Source of the DNA: Galbula dea
Taxonomy: Eukaryota; Chordata; Aves; Piciformes; Galbulidae
NCBI GenBank assembly: GCA_013399015.1
Contig: VWZX01002961.1
Span: forward strand, 496,001-560,000
Direction: 5' to 3'
Length of the DNA: 64,000 nucleotides
The notes below the pieces were generated by a model. The model was given only the letters and a program-made list of their open reading frames with translations. It made no database searches and had not been told where the DNA came from. Shown in pieces: positions 39,595 to 51,147 of the stretch (positions are counted from its first letter, which is position 1; each line of letters starts with the position of its first letter). Position numbers and translations under genes: made by a program.

Positions 39595-39606
39595 ATGAAG
39601 AATTAA
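39595..39606 (+). promoter_or_regulatory. Three-codon upstream ORF just before the UPK1B start
   Basis: ATG AAG AAT TAA lies in the first recognised UPK1B exon and ends two bases before the UPK1B ATG. The upstream ATG has T at -3 (weak context). The UPK1B ATG has A at -3 and G at +4 (strong). Leaky scanning would be expected to serve the main frame. Confidence 0.6.
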
Positions 39607-39608
39607 AG

Positions 39609-42600
39609 ATGGCAAAAAGTGATGACTGCATACACATCTTGCAAGGTCTATTAGTCTTTGGGAATGTGGTCATTGGGGTAAGTGAAGTAGGGCAAGTATT
39701 GGTGGAGGCTTCCTTCCATTATGACACTTCTTAAAGCAGCAGTTCCCAAGCATGAAATCCCTCTGCATGTATGAAGGCTACATATAAATAGATCAGGAAA
39801 GCATGAGAGGAGGGGCAAAGGAAAGCTGTGCTAGCTGATCGTTTGAGTGGGGAGGGGACAGCAAGGGACAACTGGGGCTGATCCACAAGACCACCATGAG
39901 GTTGGGAAGGGCCCTTTCTACTGACCAACATCTCTCCAGCAACCTCACTCCACATAGTGGTGGGAAAGGTTCTGCTAATTCTTTCTTAACATCTTCGAAT
40001 CCTGACCTCAGGTCTAGGCAGAGTGAGTTTTGCCTTCAGTTCTTCTGTGAAGGCACAATACAAGAGATTGTAGAGTTGAGCAGAGGAGGAGTTGAGTAGC
40101 TCCTGTTTGGCAAGAAGCTGGATGAAAGTGGTCTCTATCTTTTCCTATCTCTGCTGTTTCTTTGGGGAAGCTTAATCTAATGGATTTCCCAAACTTGCAC
40201 TTCTCAGATGTGTGGCATTGCCCTGACAGCAGAGTGCATCTTCTTTGTGTCTGATCCCCATGGTCTCTACCCTCTGCTGGAAGCCACAGAAAATGATGAC
40301 ATCTATGCAGCTGCCTGGATTGGCATCTTTGTTGGGTTTGCACTCTTTGCTCTGTCTATCCTTGGTATCATTGGAGTCATTAAATCCAACAGGACCTTGC
40401 TGCTGGTGGTAAGTTTGCCTACCTATTGCTGCCAAACTTTAAAAATGCTGCCTTAGTTTACCTGCTCACCTTGGTAATCAGCCACTGAGAAAAAACACAG
40501 CTCTTATTAAAAGCCAAAGGCTCTTCTTGATCATGGCTGTGGTGTCCCACAAGGTGAATTCTGTGAGGATACATGCATGAGAAGCTCCTGAGTCAGGCTG
40601 AGGGAATTAATGGTGATAGCCACAATGGAGGTCTAAGCTGACTGTCTTGACCTTGCCCTTGCCCTGAAGCAAAACAGAAAGACTTGTGCAATCAGATGTA
40701 GCTAGGATGTGGTTTAGATTATTGTTTCTCCCCACCCCTTGCTGCCTTTCAGCTGTCATATACTATTGAGTTTAGAGCTGATAAGTCATTACTTCTGTAC
40801 AAGACATTAGTATGTTAGTATAGCAAATATGAGTGCAATTGAGAACATCAGACATCAGCAGACAGGCAGAAATTACAGGGGTGGGGACAGAAAGCTTTGG
40901 ATAAACCAAGGACAATGTTAAGATGTGAACAAATGTCTGTACAATTTCTTACTTAGTCCTTTAGGCTGACAATGGCGAAACTTAATTGGTGCTTGGATTA
41001 ACAAAGGGTAAAGTTGGAAACTCTGGAATTGGCTCTCTCTTGGATTGATGTAGAATGGCAGTGTGTCTGTTTTAGACAAGGGATACTTAGAGATTTGAAC
41101 TCTTGTGCTAAGGAATTTGCCAGCAAACAGCTGAGGGAAGAGAATTCCCTGAACTCTGAATTTTGTTGTCTTGGCTGAAACCCAAGGCTGTGGTATAGGA
41201 GATAAGAGAGGGTACAAGAGGCAGAAGCTGGGGTAAGGAAACAAATGCCTTGAATCTGCAAATAACATTATCAAAGGTGGGAGAAGAATTAGAGACATGA
41301 GAATGCCAAAGGGAGTATGGGAAAGGTTAAAGGGGTAGTACTGAGAAGGGAAGAGTAACAGTGAAACAGACTGTGAGAGGGGATCCTCAGGATTAGTTTT
41401 CATGAAGGATCTTTGCACACAAAGTAGGAGTGCTGAGGAAATCTGACAGTGTAAAATCAGGAGAACCTGGACAACATCCCAAAGTTCACTTTCTGTTTCT
41501 CCAAAGCACAAATTCTTCTGCTGTGGGTAAACAGCTTCTTGCTGAAAAGCTTATAGCTGAGAAGTGGAAATGGAAGGAGGAGACATTGCACTAGCATAAG
41601 TTGCCAATAAGATGAAGCAGAGAAAAGGAAAAACATTATTCTAGGACATATCAGACATTCTGCCATAGAGGCAGAGTGGTATTAATGTCACGAGGTTCTG
41701 GTGAAATCTTATCTGTGAGATGGACAACAATTCCAGTGACACTCCTTCAAGAAAGCAGACTGCGAACAGAAACAAATATGGGGAAGGGCTTTGTGAATGT
41801 CCAGGGGCATGGAGAGGACTGAGGAGACTAGGATAGCCTGACTTTCTTGCCTTGAACAGGGTTTCAGGCTTAGTCTTGAATGAGCTGTTGAACTGTTTCT
41901 TCAAGAGCTAACTCTGCTGTCTGTCTCCCACAGTATATTATTCTGATGCTGATCACTTATGCATTTGAAATGGCTTCTTGCATCACAGCAGCAACTCATC
42001 GAGACTTTGTGAGTATTTCTTTCCTCATGTGTTCTTGGAACCATGCTGGGAACCTTTGCAGTTTTATGGCACAGTGGTCCTGCTCAGTGTAGTAAATGGC
42101 CTGTCTGGTGGTACTGTGTAAATTCAAAGTACTACTCCTGAGTTAGGATAAGGCCCCACAAGGAGTCTCCAACATCATTCTTCTAATCAAGAAAATGACT
42201 TTGTTCTTTTTGACAGAGTTTCGTTATTTTTAACATTTTTAAATATTTACAACCTTGTAGTTAAGGAAATAATAACATGGATTAGCTGAATCATCAATAC
42301 AGTGTTTAGTCTTTCATCTACAGCCTGATTAATCTATTATACATGCAGAAGACAAAACTTCTGCCTTGCCCCAGGCAATGTAACTAGTGAGGGAAAGATT
42401 ACATGGGTTACTGGAGATATTGGTAGGGAGGGAAATTACTTGCGGTGCTTTAGTTCAGAGAAACATGTCCAATGTAACCCAGAGCTTCTGCACATCTCCT
42501 ATGAGCTGAGAGCTGGGAGACCCTATTTAAGAGTTGTGTTCAAGATTTCTTTGAGCATATCATTCAAAGATGGTTTCCTTGCTCTTGCTCATCAAACCCT

Positions 42601-44913
42601 GCCCTTTATTCTCCTATGCGTAAAACTGGGGGAAAAGCAGCATTCCTGTTCTCTAGCAGGACTCTGAAACAAGCAAACAACCCCACACCAAATAACCATA
42701 TATTTACTTTACATGACCACTTATTACATAGTTTCTGCATTCTTCTCTGTTTTCCCTGTAGCTCACTCCAAATCTCTTCCTGAAGCAAATGCTGGAGAGG
42801 TATCAGAAGTCAGAGACAGACAATAATAATGACAAACGGATGACTGAAGTGGTCACAGAGACATGGGATAAACTCATGGTTCAGGTAATAATAACACTGA
42901 AAACTCTCACTAATTACTAAATACTCTGCAGCCCTGGAATTCCAAGTCCTCCTTGAGGTTGCTCAGTAATAAAAAGGAAGGCATCTGCCTTGAACCTTAG
43001 AGAAAGTCATGTCTCACTCCCCATTTTGCTTGTTTATCAGATGGCAGACAGTCAAAGGCAAGCACTTTAAAAATCTCTCCCATAAATCTGTGGTTAATGG
43101 CTAACCAGCCATGTACAGGGTCCAGCTTTGTGGAAGGCTGGGACCTGGGTCCATAAAGACCATTCCCTTCTCTTGCCCCACAGAAGCAGTGCTGCGGGGT
43201 GCAGGGTCCGTCCGACTGGCAGGAGTACATGTCTGCCTTCCGCGTCTCTCACAGCGACGCTGACTACCCTTGGCCACGCAATTGCTGCACCATGGATGCC
43301 CAAGGGTCTCCTGTCAACCTTGATGGCTGCAAGCTTGGAGTCCCTGGCTACTACAACAGAAATGTAAGATCTTCTCTGCTTTCTCCAGTTAGTATCTGTT
43401 GAATCTTGCAAGAAGGGAAGGAAACAGGAGTAGCCTTCCTCCTCCACTGTAAGCTATGGGCTTTCAAAAGATGTCTGCAGAAGAAGCAATGCCTTTAGGG
43501 TTCTGGCCATGTTCCTAACAGAGGATAGATTTTATTAAAAGCTTTCCTGGTTGAGAGAGATCTATTAAGAAAACTCTCCCAATGCCGCCAGTAAGAAATT
43601 ACATCTCCAACGTGTAGATGGACAGTAGCTAAATTAAACTTAGCCCAAAGACGAGTACATGCAATATCATACTACTATACTATCATACTGTTGTCAGAGC
43701 TGGAAGGGACCCAATAGGATCATCGAGTCCAGCCCCTGAACCCATGGAAGTTGGCAGTTCTTCTCGAGGTAGAACTTCTCAGTAGACCAGCTTGTCATAT
43801 TCAAACACATTGCTGGGTCACAAGCATCAACTTTTGCACTAGCAAGTATTTTGAGTAGTCATTTAAGCTTCCAAATTTGCCTGCAGTTTCTTGATTCTGG
43901 AGGTCAGCTCTGTGTTGGCTGTGTTTGGTTATACATGTATACTTGGCAAGTGGATGGCACAGGAAGTTGTCCTTGAAGTGTCTGAGATAGGTCTACTTTG
44001 TATTTGGAGCTAGAAACAGGTAGGCCATTTACAAGTTTTCAATAAGCAGCCTAGCTCTGCGTTGTCTACACCCTGTGAGCTACCTAAATTGCAACAGAAG
44101 AGCATGCCACCCCAGCCTCTCTCAGAAGTGGCTAAGTTGTCACCTTGCAGTACAAGCGCAAAGCTGGTGTTGATTCATTCACATTTGTCTGACAGGGTTG
44201 TTATGATGTTATCTCTGGGCCAATGAACACACATGCCTGGGGTGTTGCCTGGTTCGGTTTTGCCATCCTTTGCTGGACTGTGAGTACTTAATGTTTGCTT
44301 TTATTTCTTCTTCTCTTTTCTTGCTATTCCACACCCAGTTGGGTGGAGGTCGATGACAGGACTGAGGCATTTAAAATGTCTCTTGATTATAGTTATTAAT
44401 TCGTCACCCATCCACCTGTAGCCAGTTCCCCTAATAGGGCTACATTGACAAGTTCCCCTCCGTTCTAGCTTCTACAGGCTTGGAGCTTGATAGCCTTGCA
44501 GACTCCTGTGCCCTGCTGCTATCTCAGCAATGCAACATAGTAACCGTGACAGATCATTCAGTTGCCAGTTCAAAGACTTTGTATGAGTGTTTGAAGTACT
44601 CAGGGTTCCACAGTTTCACAACAGGTAGTCCCCCTCAAGCGAGCTGAGTGACCCAGTCAAATAGTCAGAGCTGCACGTGTCTTCTTTCTTCACTCTGAAC
44701 CTTCTGTGCAGATAAAAAGCTTTACGCTTCCTCTGTCTGAGCAGACTTTGCTTATCAAGAATTTTTGTTGCTCTCCTCTACCATCAGGACTAAATGGGGC
44801 TTGGGGTGAGGTAGGGAGAAGGAAAAGGGGAAGACAGAAACTTAACAGTCTTGTCGTTTCAGTTCTGTGTCCTCCTTGGTACCATGTTCTACTGGAGCAG
44901 AATGGAATACTGA
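39609..44913 (+). CDS. UPK1B: Uroplakin-1b, tetraspanin, complete coding region
   Basis: Seven coding exons: 39609-39677, 40208-40408, 41934-42008, 42762-42884, 43184-43363, 44196-44279 and 44863-44913 (stop TGA). All introns are GT-AG and phase 0, and they total 260 aa, the human UPK1B length. Four membrane segments lie near residues 12-35, 58-83, 87-111 and 229-254. The large extracellular loop has the CCG motif (Cys159-Cys160) and Cys190, Cys191, Cys205 and Cys218, the six-cysteine tetraspanin pattern. Blocks such as GIALTAECIFFVSD and HAWGVAWFGFAILCWT identify uroplakin 1. UPK1B pairs with UPK3-type partners in asymmetric-unit-membrane plaques at apical surfaces. The exon with the ATG begins at an acceptor (39590), so at least one untranslated exon lies upstream. 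The loop has no N-x-S/T site; the only sequon, Asn84-Arg-Thr, is on the cytosolic side. UPK1A is the nearest alternative, but neighbours and residues favour UPK1B. Confidence 0.96.
43690..43765 (-). mobile_element. CR1 fragment in UPK1B intron 5
   Basis: AGAGCTGGAAGGGACCC followed by GGATCATCGAGTCCAGCCCC is the reverse complement of a CR1 tail. It lies between coding exons 5 and 6. Confidence 0.8.
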
Positions 44914-45346
44914 AGGCCTGATGTCCTCAGCGCTGTCGCAAAGCACCGTGTGAAACTGCATTTGTTCGTCTCCTGCTCCATTATCCTTGTACCACGGAGA
45001 ATTTGAAGTTTTCCCACTACCTCTCCCACACATACTTCTGCTCCTCCAAAAATCTGACACACAGACCTAGTGACTCCAGGAAAGAATCTTCTTGTCCCTT
45101 CTTTGCCCCTTGTTTTGCAGCCTTTATGCCTCCTGGCTGAGGCACAATCTTTGCAAGAAATCCCTCGAGCATATCAGAAGAACTCTTCTAGTTTGTTCTG
45201 TGATGACATCAGAAAGGAAAATGTCCATATATGCTCTCTCCAGAAAAATCTCTCTCTAAAACTAGGTTGAGTGTAAACTTTAATACTAAAAACTCCAGCA
45301 AGGGCTATGTGAGCAGAACTTATGACCAATAAGTGGTCCTTTGACT

Positions 45347-45352
45347 AATAAA
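45347..45352 (+). terminator. Candidate UPK1B poly(A) signal
   Basis: AATAAA 434 bases after the stop. Further AATAAA hexamers lie at 45479-45484 and 45524-45529, so the real cleavage site could follow any of the three. Confidence 0.45.
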
Positions 45353-45529
45353 GGCAGATGCTGCAAGGGAGAAGACTGCAGACCTCTCATATTTTTTATC
45401 ATTCAAATTCTGTTCCTGGTGTCTGTCACTCCTTGCCTTAGAACAAGGTAAATTCTCTAGGAATTTAAGTGTGTCAGAAATAAAGACATGTCACAGATAA
45501 AAAGTCTGTTGCTAGCCAAGCCCAATAAA

Positions 45530-48500
45530 AGGCTAGTTGACTCCTCAGCAATATGCTGCCTATATTTAAGCCTACCTCCTGTCACTGATGAAACTACTGC
45601 ACGTGATCCTCCCTTCAGAATTGCCAGTCCAGGAAAAGCTCCACTTGCTAGCAAGTGACTCCTTCAAAAGGTTGTCATGTACTTCACACAATATTTCATA
45701 CTTCTATGGGATAGAATTTGTGCAGACTATGAGGCGTCCTGTGCTGTAGTTGGCTTTGTCAAAGTGGCTGTCTCACACCCCTAGATTACAATACTTCTTG
45801 TTTCAGGTACCTGCATGTATATGGTCATGTCCCCTGGGTACTTCCCCTTCCACACCCGTGGATGATATAGGACAAAAAGCAAATAATGGCAACGAGTAAC
45901 TCTTGTGATAAATGCAAGCAAGGAACTAAATAAACCAAATCCAGTACTTGCATCAACTGTTATGGTTCTCACCTAGTCCAGTAGTGGCTGTTTACTTTGG
46001 CCCAGGCTGATCTGGTGTCTTTCCTAGTGAACACTTAAGTAGTTACATGTTGTGTGAAGTATGCTCCTGCATAGAGCATTTTAAGGTGAAGTCTCTTCCT
46101 AAAGTGTACTGGTTCAGGTCCTGACACTTGCCAGCTGCCTTGATTCTTTGGTTTTGTATATTCCAAAACACTAATTAAAAAGAAGTGGAAGTGAAACTTT
46201 TACCTTGTTCAAGATTGTGTGTTTGGGAAGGGGAAAAGCTAAAGGTTGGTATCTGGGGCAGTGCAAAGGCAAGTCCTGTAACCCCATCCTGAAGATCGGG
46301 AGGAAAACATCATGATGCACGGTGCTAGAGGAACTCTGTAGTTGAATTGTCCCTTGCTAGGATGCTGGAAGAGAGAAAGAGGCAGCTATGAGGGTGAATA
46401 CCTTGAGGAAGAAACAGGTCCCTTCAGCATAGAAGAGTTTTTCTGTATCTCTGTGCCTTCAAATTGGAAAATCCCCATAGAACAACCACTCTACTGGTTC
46501 AGTGGGGTGGTGACTGCCTTGGAGACCCTGGCCTCTCAGCGATTTCTGTAAGGAAATCAGTCTTCAGCAGATTTTGGGTTTTGGGGGGTTTTTTTAGGCC
46601 CAAAGTATGGATAGACCATATGGATGGACCACGCCTATCAGTGCTCCATGTGTTTGTTTCTGAAATGAGGGGGAAGTTTTGTGTTAAGGTTTTTTCTGTG
46701 TGTGCGTATGTTGCTGAAAGATACAATACCTAAATCCAAACAGAATCAGTGTCTGCCTAAGTTAGGCAGCAATAGCAAAGACTGGATTCTCTGCTACTTC
46801 TGATGAACCACAGGTCACTGCCAACTACAACAGCAGAGAGGAGAGAAATGGGAGAGGAAGGACAACGCAGTCACACAGTCTCTGTCCTTGCTCTGCCAAA
46901 CCCCTCCAACAACTTCAGTCATGGATAGCTGCACTCCTCTGTAAAGGTCTCTTACTTGAATTATTTCTGAAACTCAAGTATCTCTGCAAATGAGTAAAAT
47001 AACTGGCTGTGAAACTTTCTAGATATTAGGAAGGCCCTCTGCATATGGATGTAGCTGAAGACATGGCCTGGAGAAAACTTCAGGACCACAGGAGAAGGTA
47101 ATTTCAAATACTGTTTTCCTTCTTGGGTCTTTTGCTTTAGACCCAGAGGTTTCTTCCTTCCTGCTCCATCTAAATGTGGTATGATTCTAGTATTGTGCTC
47201 AGTGTGGAGGAAATGCTGCAGGACTTGACAGGAGAAGAGGAACTGAGACTACTTTGAATGGACCATTGCAGTATAACCTACTCCATCCAACCTGTTGCAA
47301 ATGATACCACTGACCTATTGCATAAAAGGCAGCTTAAACCAATTAATTTTGGCTTTTTCAAATTTACTTTCTGCTTCTTAAGCTTTGCCCTCAGATTGTA
47401 CTTCATGATTTATGTTTTAAAAAGATAAAAGCTGGTGGATCTATGCAGAAGGGCAAAGCATGCCACATTGCAACCAGAAAACCCCAGCTTTATCCCTCTG
47501 AACTGAGGAGGAAGAAAAAGACTGGATTGATGGCAGAACCATGTTGAGCAGGCTTATAAAAAGTTCTGCACAGCTTTTTCTGGTTTTGCAGCTTCTGAAG
47601 TTTGATTGCAATCTCTGCAATTCCTTACCTGGGGTGCCAGGGAAGGGTGAGGAAGGGATGGAGCTCGTGGCAGGAATGGTGGTGAACTAGTTTACATGTT
47701 GGCTGAGGCTTGTAAAAAACCCCTGGTCATTCTCAGCTCTTTGGATTGCTGCCTGAATGTATGGATGTACATGGTCTCCAGAGCAGGCAATATGTGTATG
47801 TGCATGAAAACTGCTGGACGAAGGTTGAAGAAACAAATTCTCCAGGTGGAAGCTATGTGGTTTGTTTGCAGATTTGCTCTATTTCTTCTCTGTAGGTGTG
47901 AATATTTACAGTTCTCTCCTGGCAAAACAAAAAGCATGTTTCAATTCTCCCATGGAGTTACCAACTGTAATTTTAGATTATTAACTTCTTGTAATATTCC
48001 TAGTTCTCAGAAATCAGAGTCTCACTGAGAAGTCTGCTCTGTTCACACTTGACAGAGCAGCATGGCCTCCGAACCCGCAAGAATCCCAAATCTGCAGCTG
48101 CTCCCCTCCCATACACACACAAACATAACCTGATGTCCTTCAGACTGTTGAGTGTTTGTGGCTGGCAGTACTGAAGGTCTCTGTTCCTTCAGGCAATGGG
48201 GCAATGTTGGCTTGCCTTTGTGTAGTTTGTGCCTTGCCTCCATTTTTCCAACAGACCTTCCTACTCCTTTCTCCTTACTACTACTTTTTCTGCATGAGAT
48301 TTCTTTGCACAGACTCTCTCAGGCCCTCTTTCTCCTTACCTTGCTGGTTCATACACAACATATAATGTCCTCTATGTGCTATGCTTGCATCTGGCTACTC
48401 ACTTCACTGCAAAAAGCAGCAACTAGGCCATCAATGGTGTTCAGTATCCTCTGACTGGGATGATTTATTCACCATCCTGCTCCCTGCCCTGGCATCTTAG

Positions 48501-51100
48501 TTTTTCCACATTCCTTACAACAGGGCCTTGTTCCAAGCAAATATTTATTGGGACCAAGCATGACCTAAAACTAGCTCATAAATGAAGCTCCTTCTCCCCT
48601 GCCTTAGCAGCCCTGCCCTTTTTGGCAACTGGGGTAAGCCTCTGCAACATGTGGTATGCTGGGAACCTCCTGCAAGAACTCTCCCTGTAATCTCAGGCAT
48701 CTGTCTGTAGGAGATCCTGCTGCATGAGTTGAGCATGACTTCTGAGGGTCTATCTTGAAAAAAAAAGGTAAGGGTGTTTCTGAACGTGTTATCTTGCACA
48801 CACACTGAAATTCCAGTGTAGGCAAGGTCATCTGCAGTTCTTGGCCACTCACTAGTTGAGATAGCTCTCTTGCAGAGCTAAGTGATGAGCAGTGAGCTGC
48901 TTTAGCTACTCAGCGCTGTTATTGACTGTGGGTGAATGCAGAACTGAAAACCTTCCCTCTCTTTTTGCTGAGGCAATGCTCACATTTAGCAAGGTACTGT
49001 GGCACAGAGGCTGGAGAAGATAAACTCCAGGTAATTCAAATAATCCTTGAAAATAACCAGTCTAGTCTTTTTGCATCTCTCTTCTACCTTCGCAGTGAGA
49101 TGTGTTCTTTGAAAAGCTTCTCCTGCTCAGACAGAAAATTAACTTAGAGATCTCACTGTTCTTCTCCATCTTGGCCATTATCATCCTGTTCTTTTTGCTG
49201 TTGTTACAAAGAGGATGTATGAGACACTGGTATCAAGTGCTCTTTGGCACTGGTTTAGGTTGTTTCCTAGTTTACAGCCAGTTTGGGAAATTGCTTAGTC
49301 CTGGTTTTACCTTAGCTGAAAGTTTCCAAGCTGCTATAGCTGGTGCTTCCGATACAACTTACATGGTTGTTTGTCCTGAGTCAGACTTCCAAACTCCTAG
49401 TGGTGAGAAAGCAGGCAAAAGGAATTAGTTGAAATTGTGTTCAAGCACTTCCACATGTTTATGCACCCTAATTTAGGGCACAGTGCTGAGTGGAGCATAA
49501 CTAGGTCTGCAGTATGCCTTTTGCTTGATTTTCATAACCACGGGAATGCTTGAGGGCAGTTTGAGATCTCCTCTTGTTTTATGGCCAAGGCATTGCTACT
49601 CTTTGGCAGAAAGAATACAAAAATACTGTTTCTTGAACAGCAGTAATAATTGGCAGTTACAGAGGTCAGCAGGCATGGTTTTCTCTCCCACTTTTCGTGT
49701 CAGTTGCCATGAGAAGCAGGAAGCACAATCCAGGCATTTTCCTTAAAGGAAACTAAAGTAATGAAGGAGGTAGGAAAGAGAAGCAAGCCATGAATTCAGC
49801 TGTTGAGTAGGGGAAAAAATATTCCCTTTAATGATTCATCTGATTTTTAGGGAGAATAAAGAGCAGGCTGAACTGCAAATATGCCCACTGAGACCACAAC
49901 CACAAGAACTCCTCTCTCTTTTTTCCGCCCCCCAGGGTAGAGTAACAGACAGGTACTGATAATTTCACTTCTATGCTACAGCTCAGAGATTGGATCAATG
50001 AGGGCACTGCAAGAATCCAGAGAACCAGGAAACTTATTTAAGTTCTTGTCCTTTACAAGTCAGCAGAAGTGCATGCGCAATGTACCAAAAGCTTCATAAC
50101 AACTTCTCTTGTTCCAGTTTGGCTTCCTTCTAGACAAGCACTGGGATCCCAAAGTATTTCTGTATTCTGCTCTGCATTGCTCTACATTATCACAGGCAAC
50201 GCAGAATTCAGCAGGAGATGTGCTAAATGGGAGGACATGATTGTGTATCACTGAAACTTCAGCCTGGGACAACTAAAAATGGTAAGAAAAAAAGATTGAT
50301 TTTACCCTTGGAAATGTTAAAACATTTCAGATAATGGTAATTCTACAGAAGTCTCCAAGCCCTTGCTTCATTTTCAGAGCTGCCGAGAAGCTGCAGCCAT
50401 CATCACCTCCAGTCAGAGAAGTGTGTGATCAGACTCAAACCCTTATCCCCATAGTCAAAACCCAGAACAACACAGCTTAGTGCTCTAGTCACTGAAACAA
50501 CAATAAAAGAAGGGCTCAAACTCCGTGTCAGAGGAAGACAAATGCATTTGCACTGCATTCATAAACCAAATCCAGGGAAATGTTTCAAAGCATCACAAAG
50601 GCACAGGTCTGTTTTTATAAAAACTCCAGTTTAATCTCATGGCTGAGACCTGGCAAAACATCTCTTTTGTAGCTGTTGGGTTTTTTCTTTTCTTATTTTT
50701 TTTTTTTTAAAGCAATAAGGCACAAAGGCAGGCAAGTCCACACAAAGAACAAAGCTTAACAAAACATACAATCCATTAGAGCTAGCAAAATAAGTAATCA
50801 CAAACCAGGGCCAATGGGATGGGGACAGTCCTTTTCACAGTGTTTGACTTCCAGCCCTTCCCTTGACCTGGCAGCAAATAGTATTTCAGAGAAGACCAGT
50901 GCCTACAAGAACAAGATCTAAAGTCTGGGCTGCTGCATGGAGCCCTCAAGAAGCACTTGCCTCCTACCATCCTTCTTTTCCTGGGCTGTTAAAGACCTGC
51001 TCCATCCCCAGTCAACCTCAGTGGCAAGCTTTGCATTCCTTGCTTGGAGCACCACTAATTATCACCAAGCCTTTACATTGGGATTGGGAGCCACCAAAGT
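45530..51100. other. Region between the two convergent genes
   Basis: No exon chain is supported. No B4GALT4 coding sequence is recognisable here, although that gene lies between UPK1B and ARHGAP31 in human. The rest is AT-rich unique-looking sequence with a pyrimidine run near 50684-50710. The 108-codon frame at 49102-49428 is hydrophobic at its start but has no recognisable family. Confidence 0.45.
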
Positions 51101-51141
51101 GGGATCAGCTACAGCTTCTCCCCCACACCTAGATTTTTTGA

Positions 51142-51147
51142 TTTATT
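51142..51147 (-). terminator. Candidate distal ARHGAP31 poly(A) signal
   Basis: TTTATT on the plus strand is AATAAA on the minus strand. It would give a 3'UTR of about 4.2 kb. A nearer candidate is at 52787-52792, and more lie close to the stop. The choice cannot be made from sequence. Confidence 0.3.

Noticed and set aside
40918..41511. 197-codon minus-strand frame inside UPK1B intron 2
   Set aside because: It is antisense to an intron rich in G and A, so the translation is biased to L, S, P and F. No domain or splice partner was seen, and the length is within chance.
49102..49428. 108-codon frame with a hydrophobic N-terminal segment between UPK1B and ARHGAP31
   Set aside because: The hydrophobic stretch comes from T-rich sequence. 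There is no family match, promoter or poly(A) evidence.
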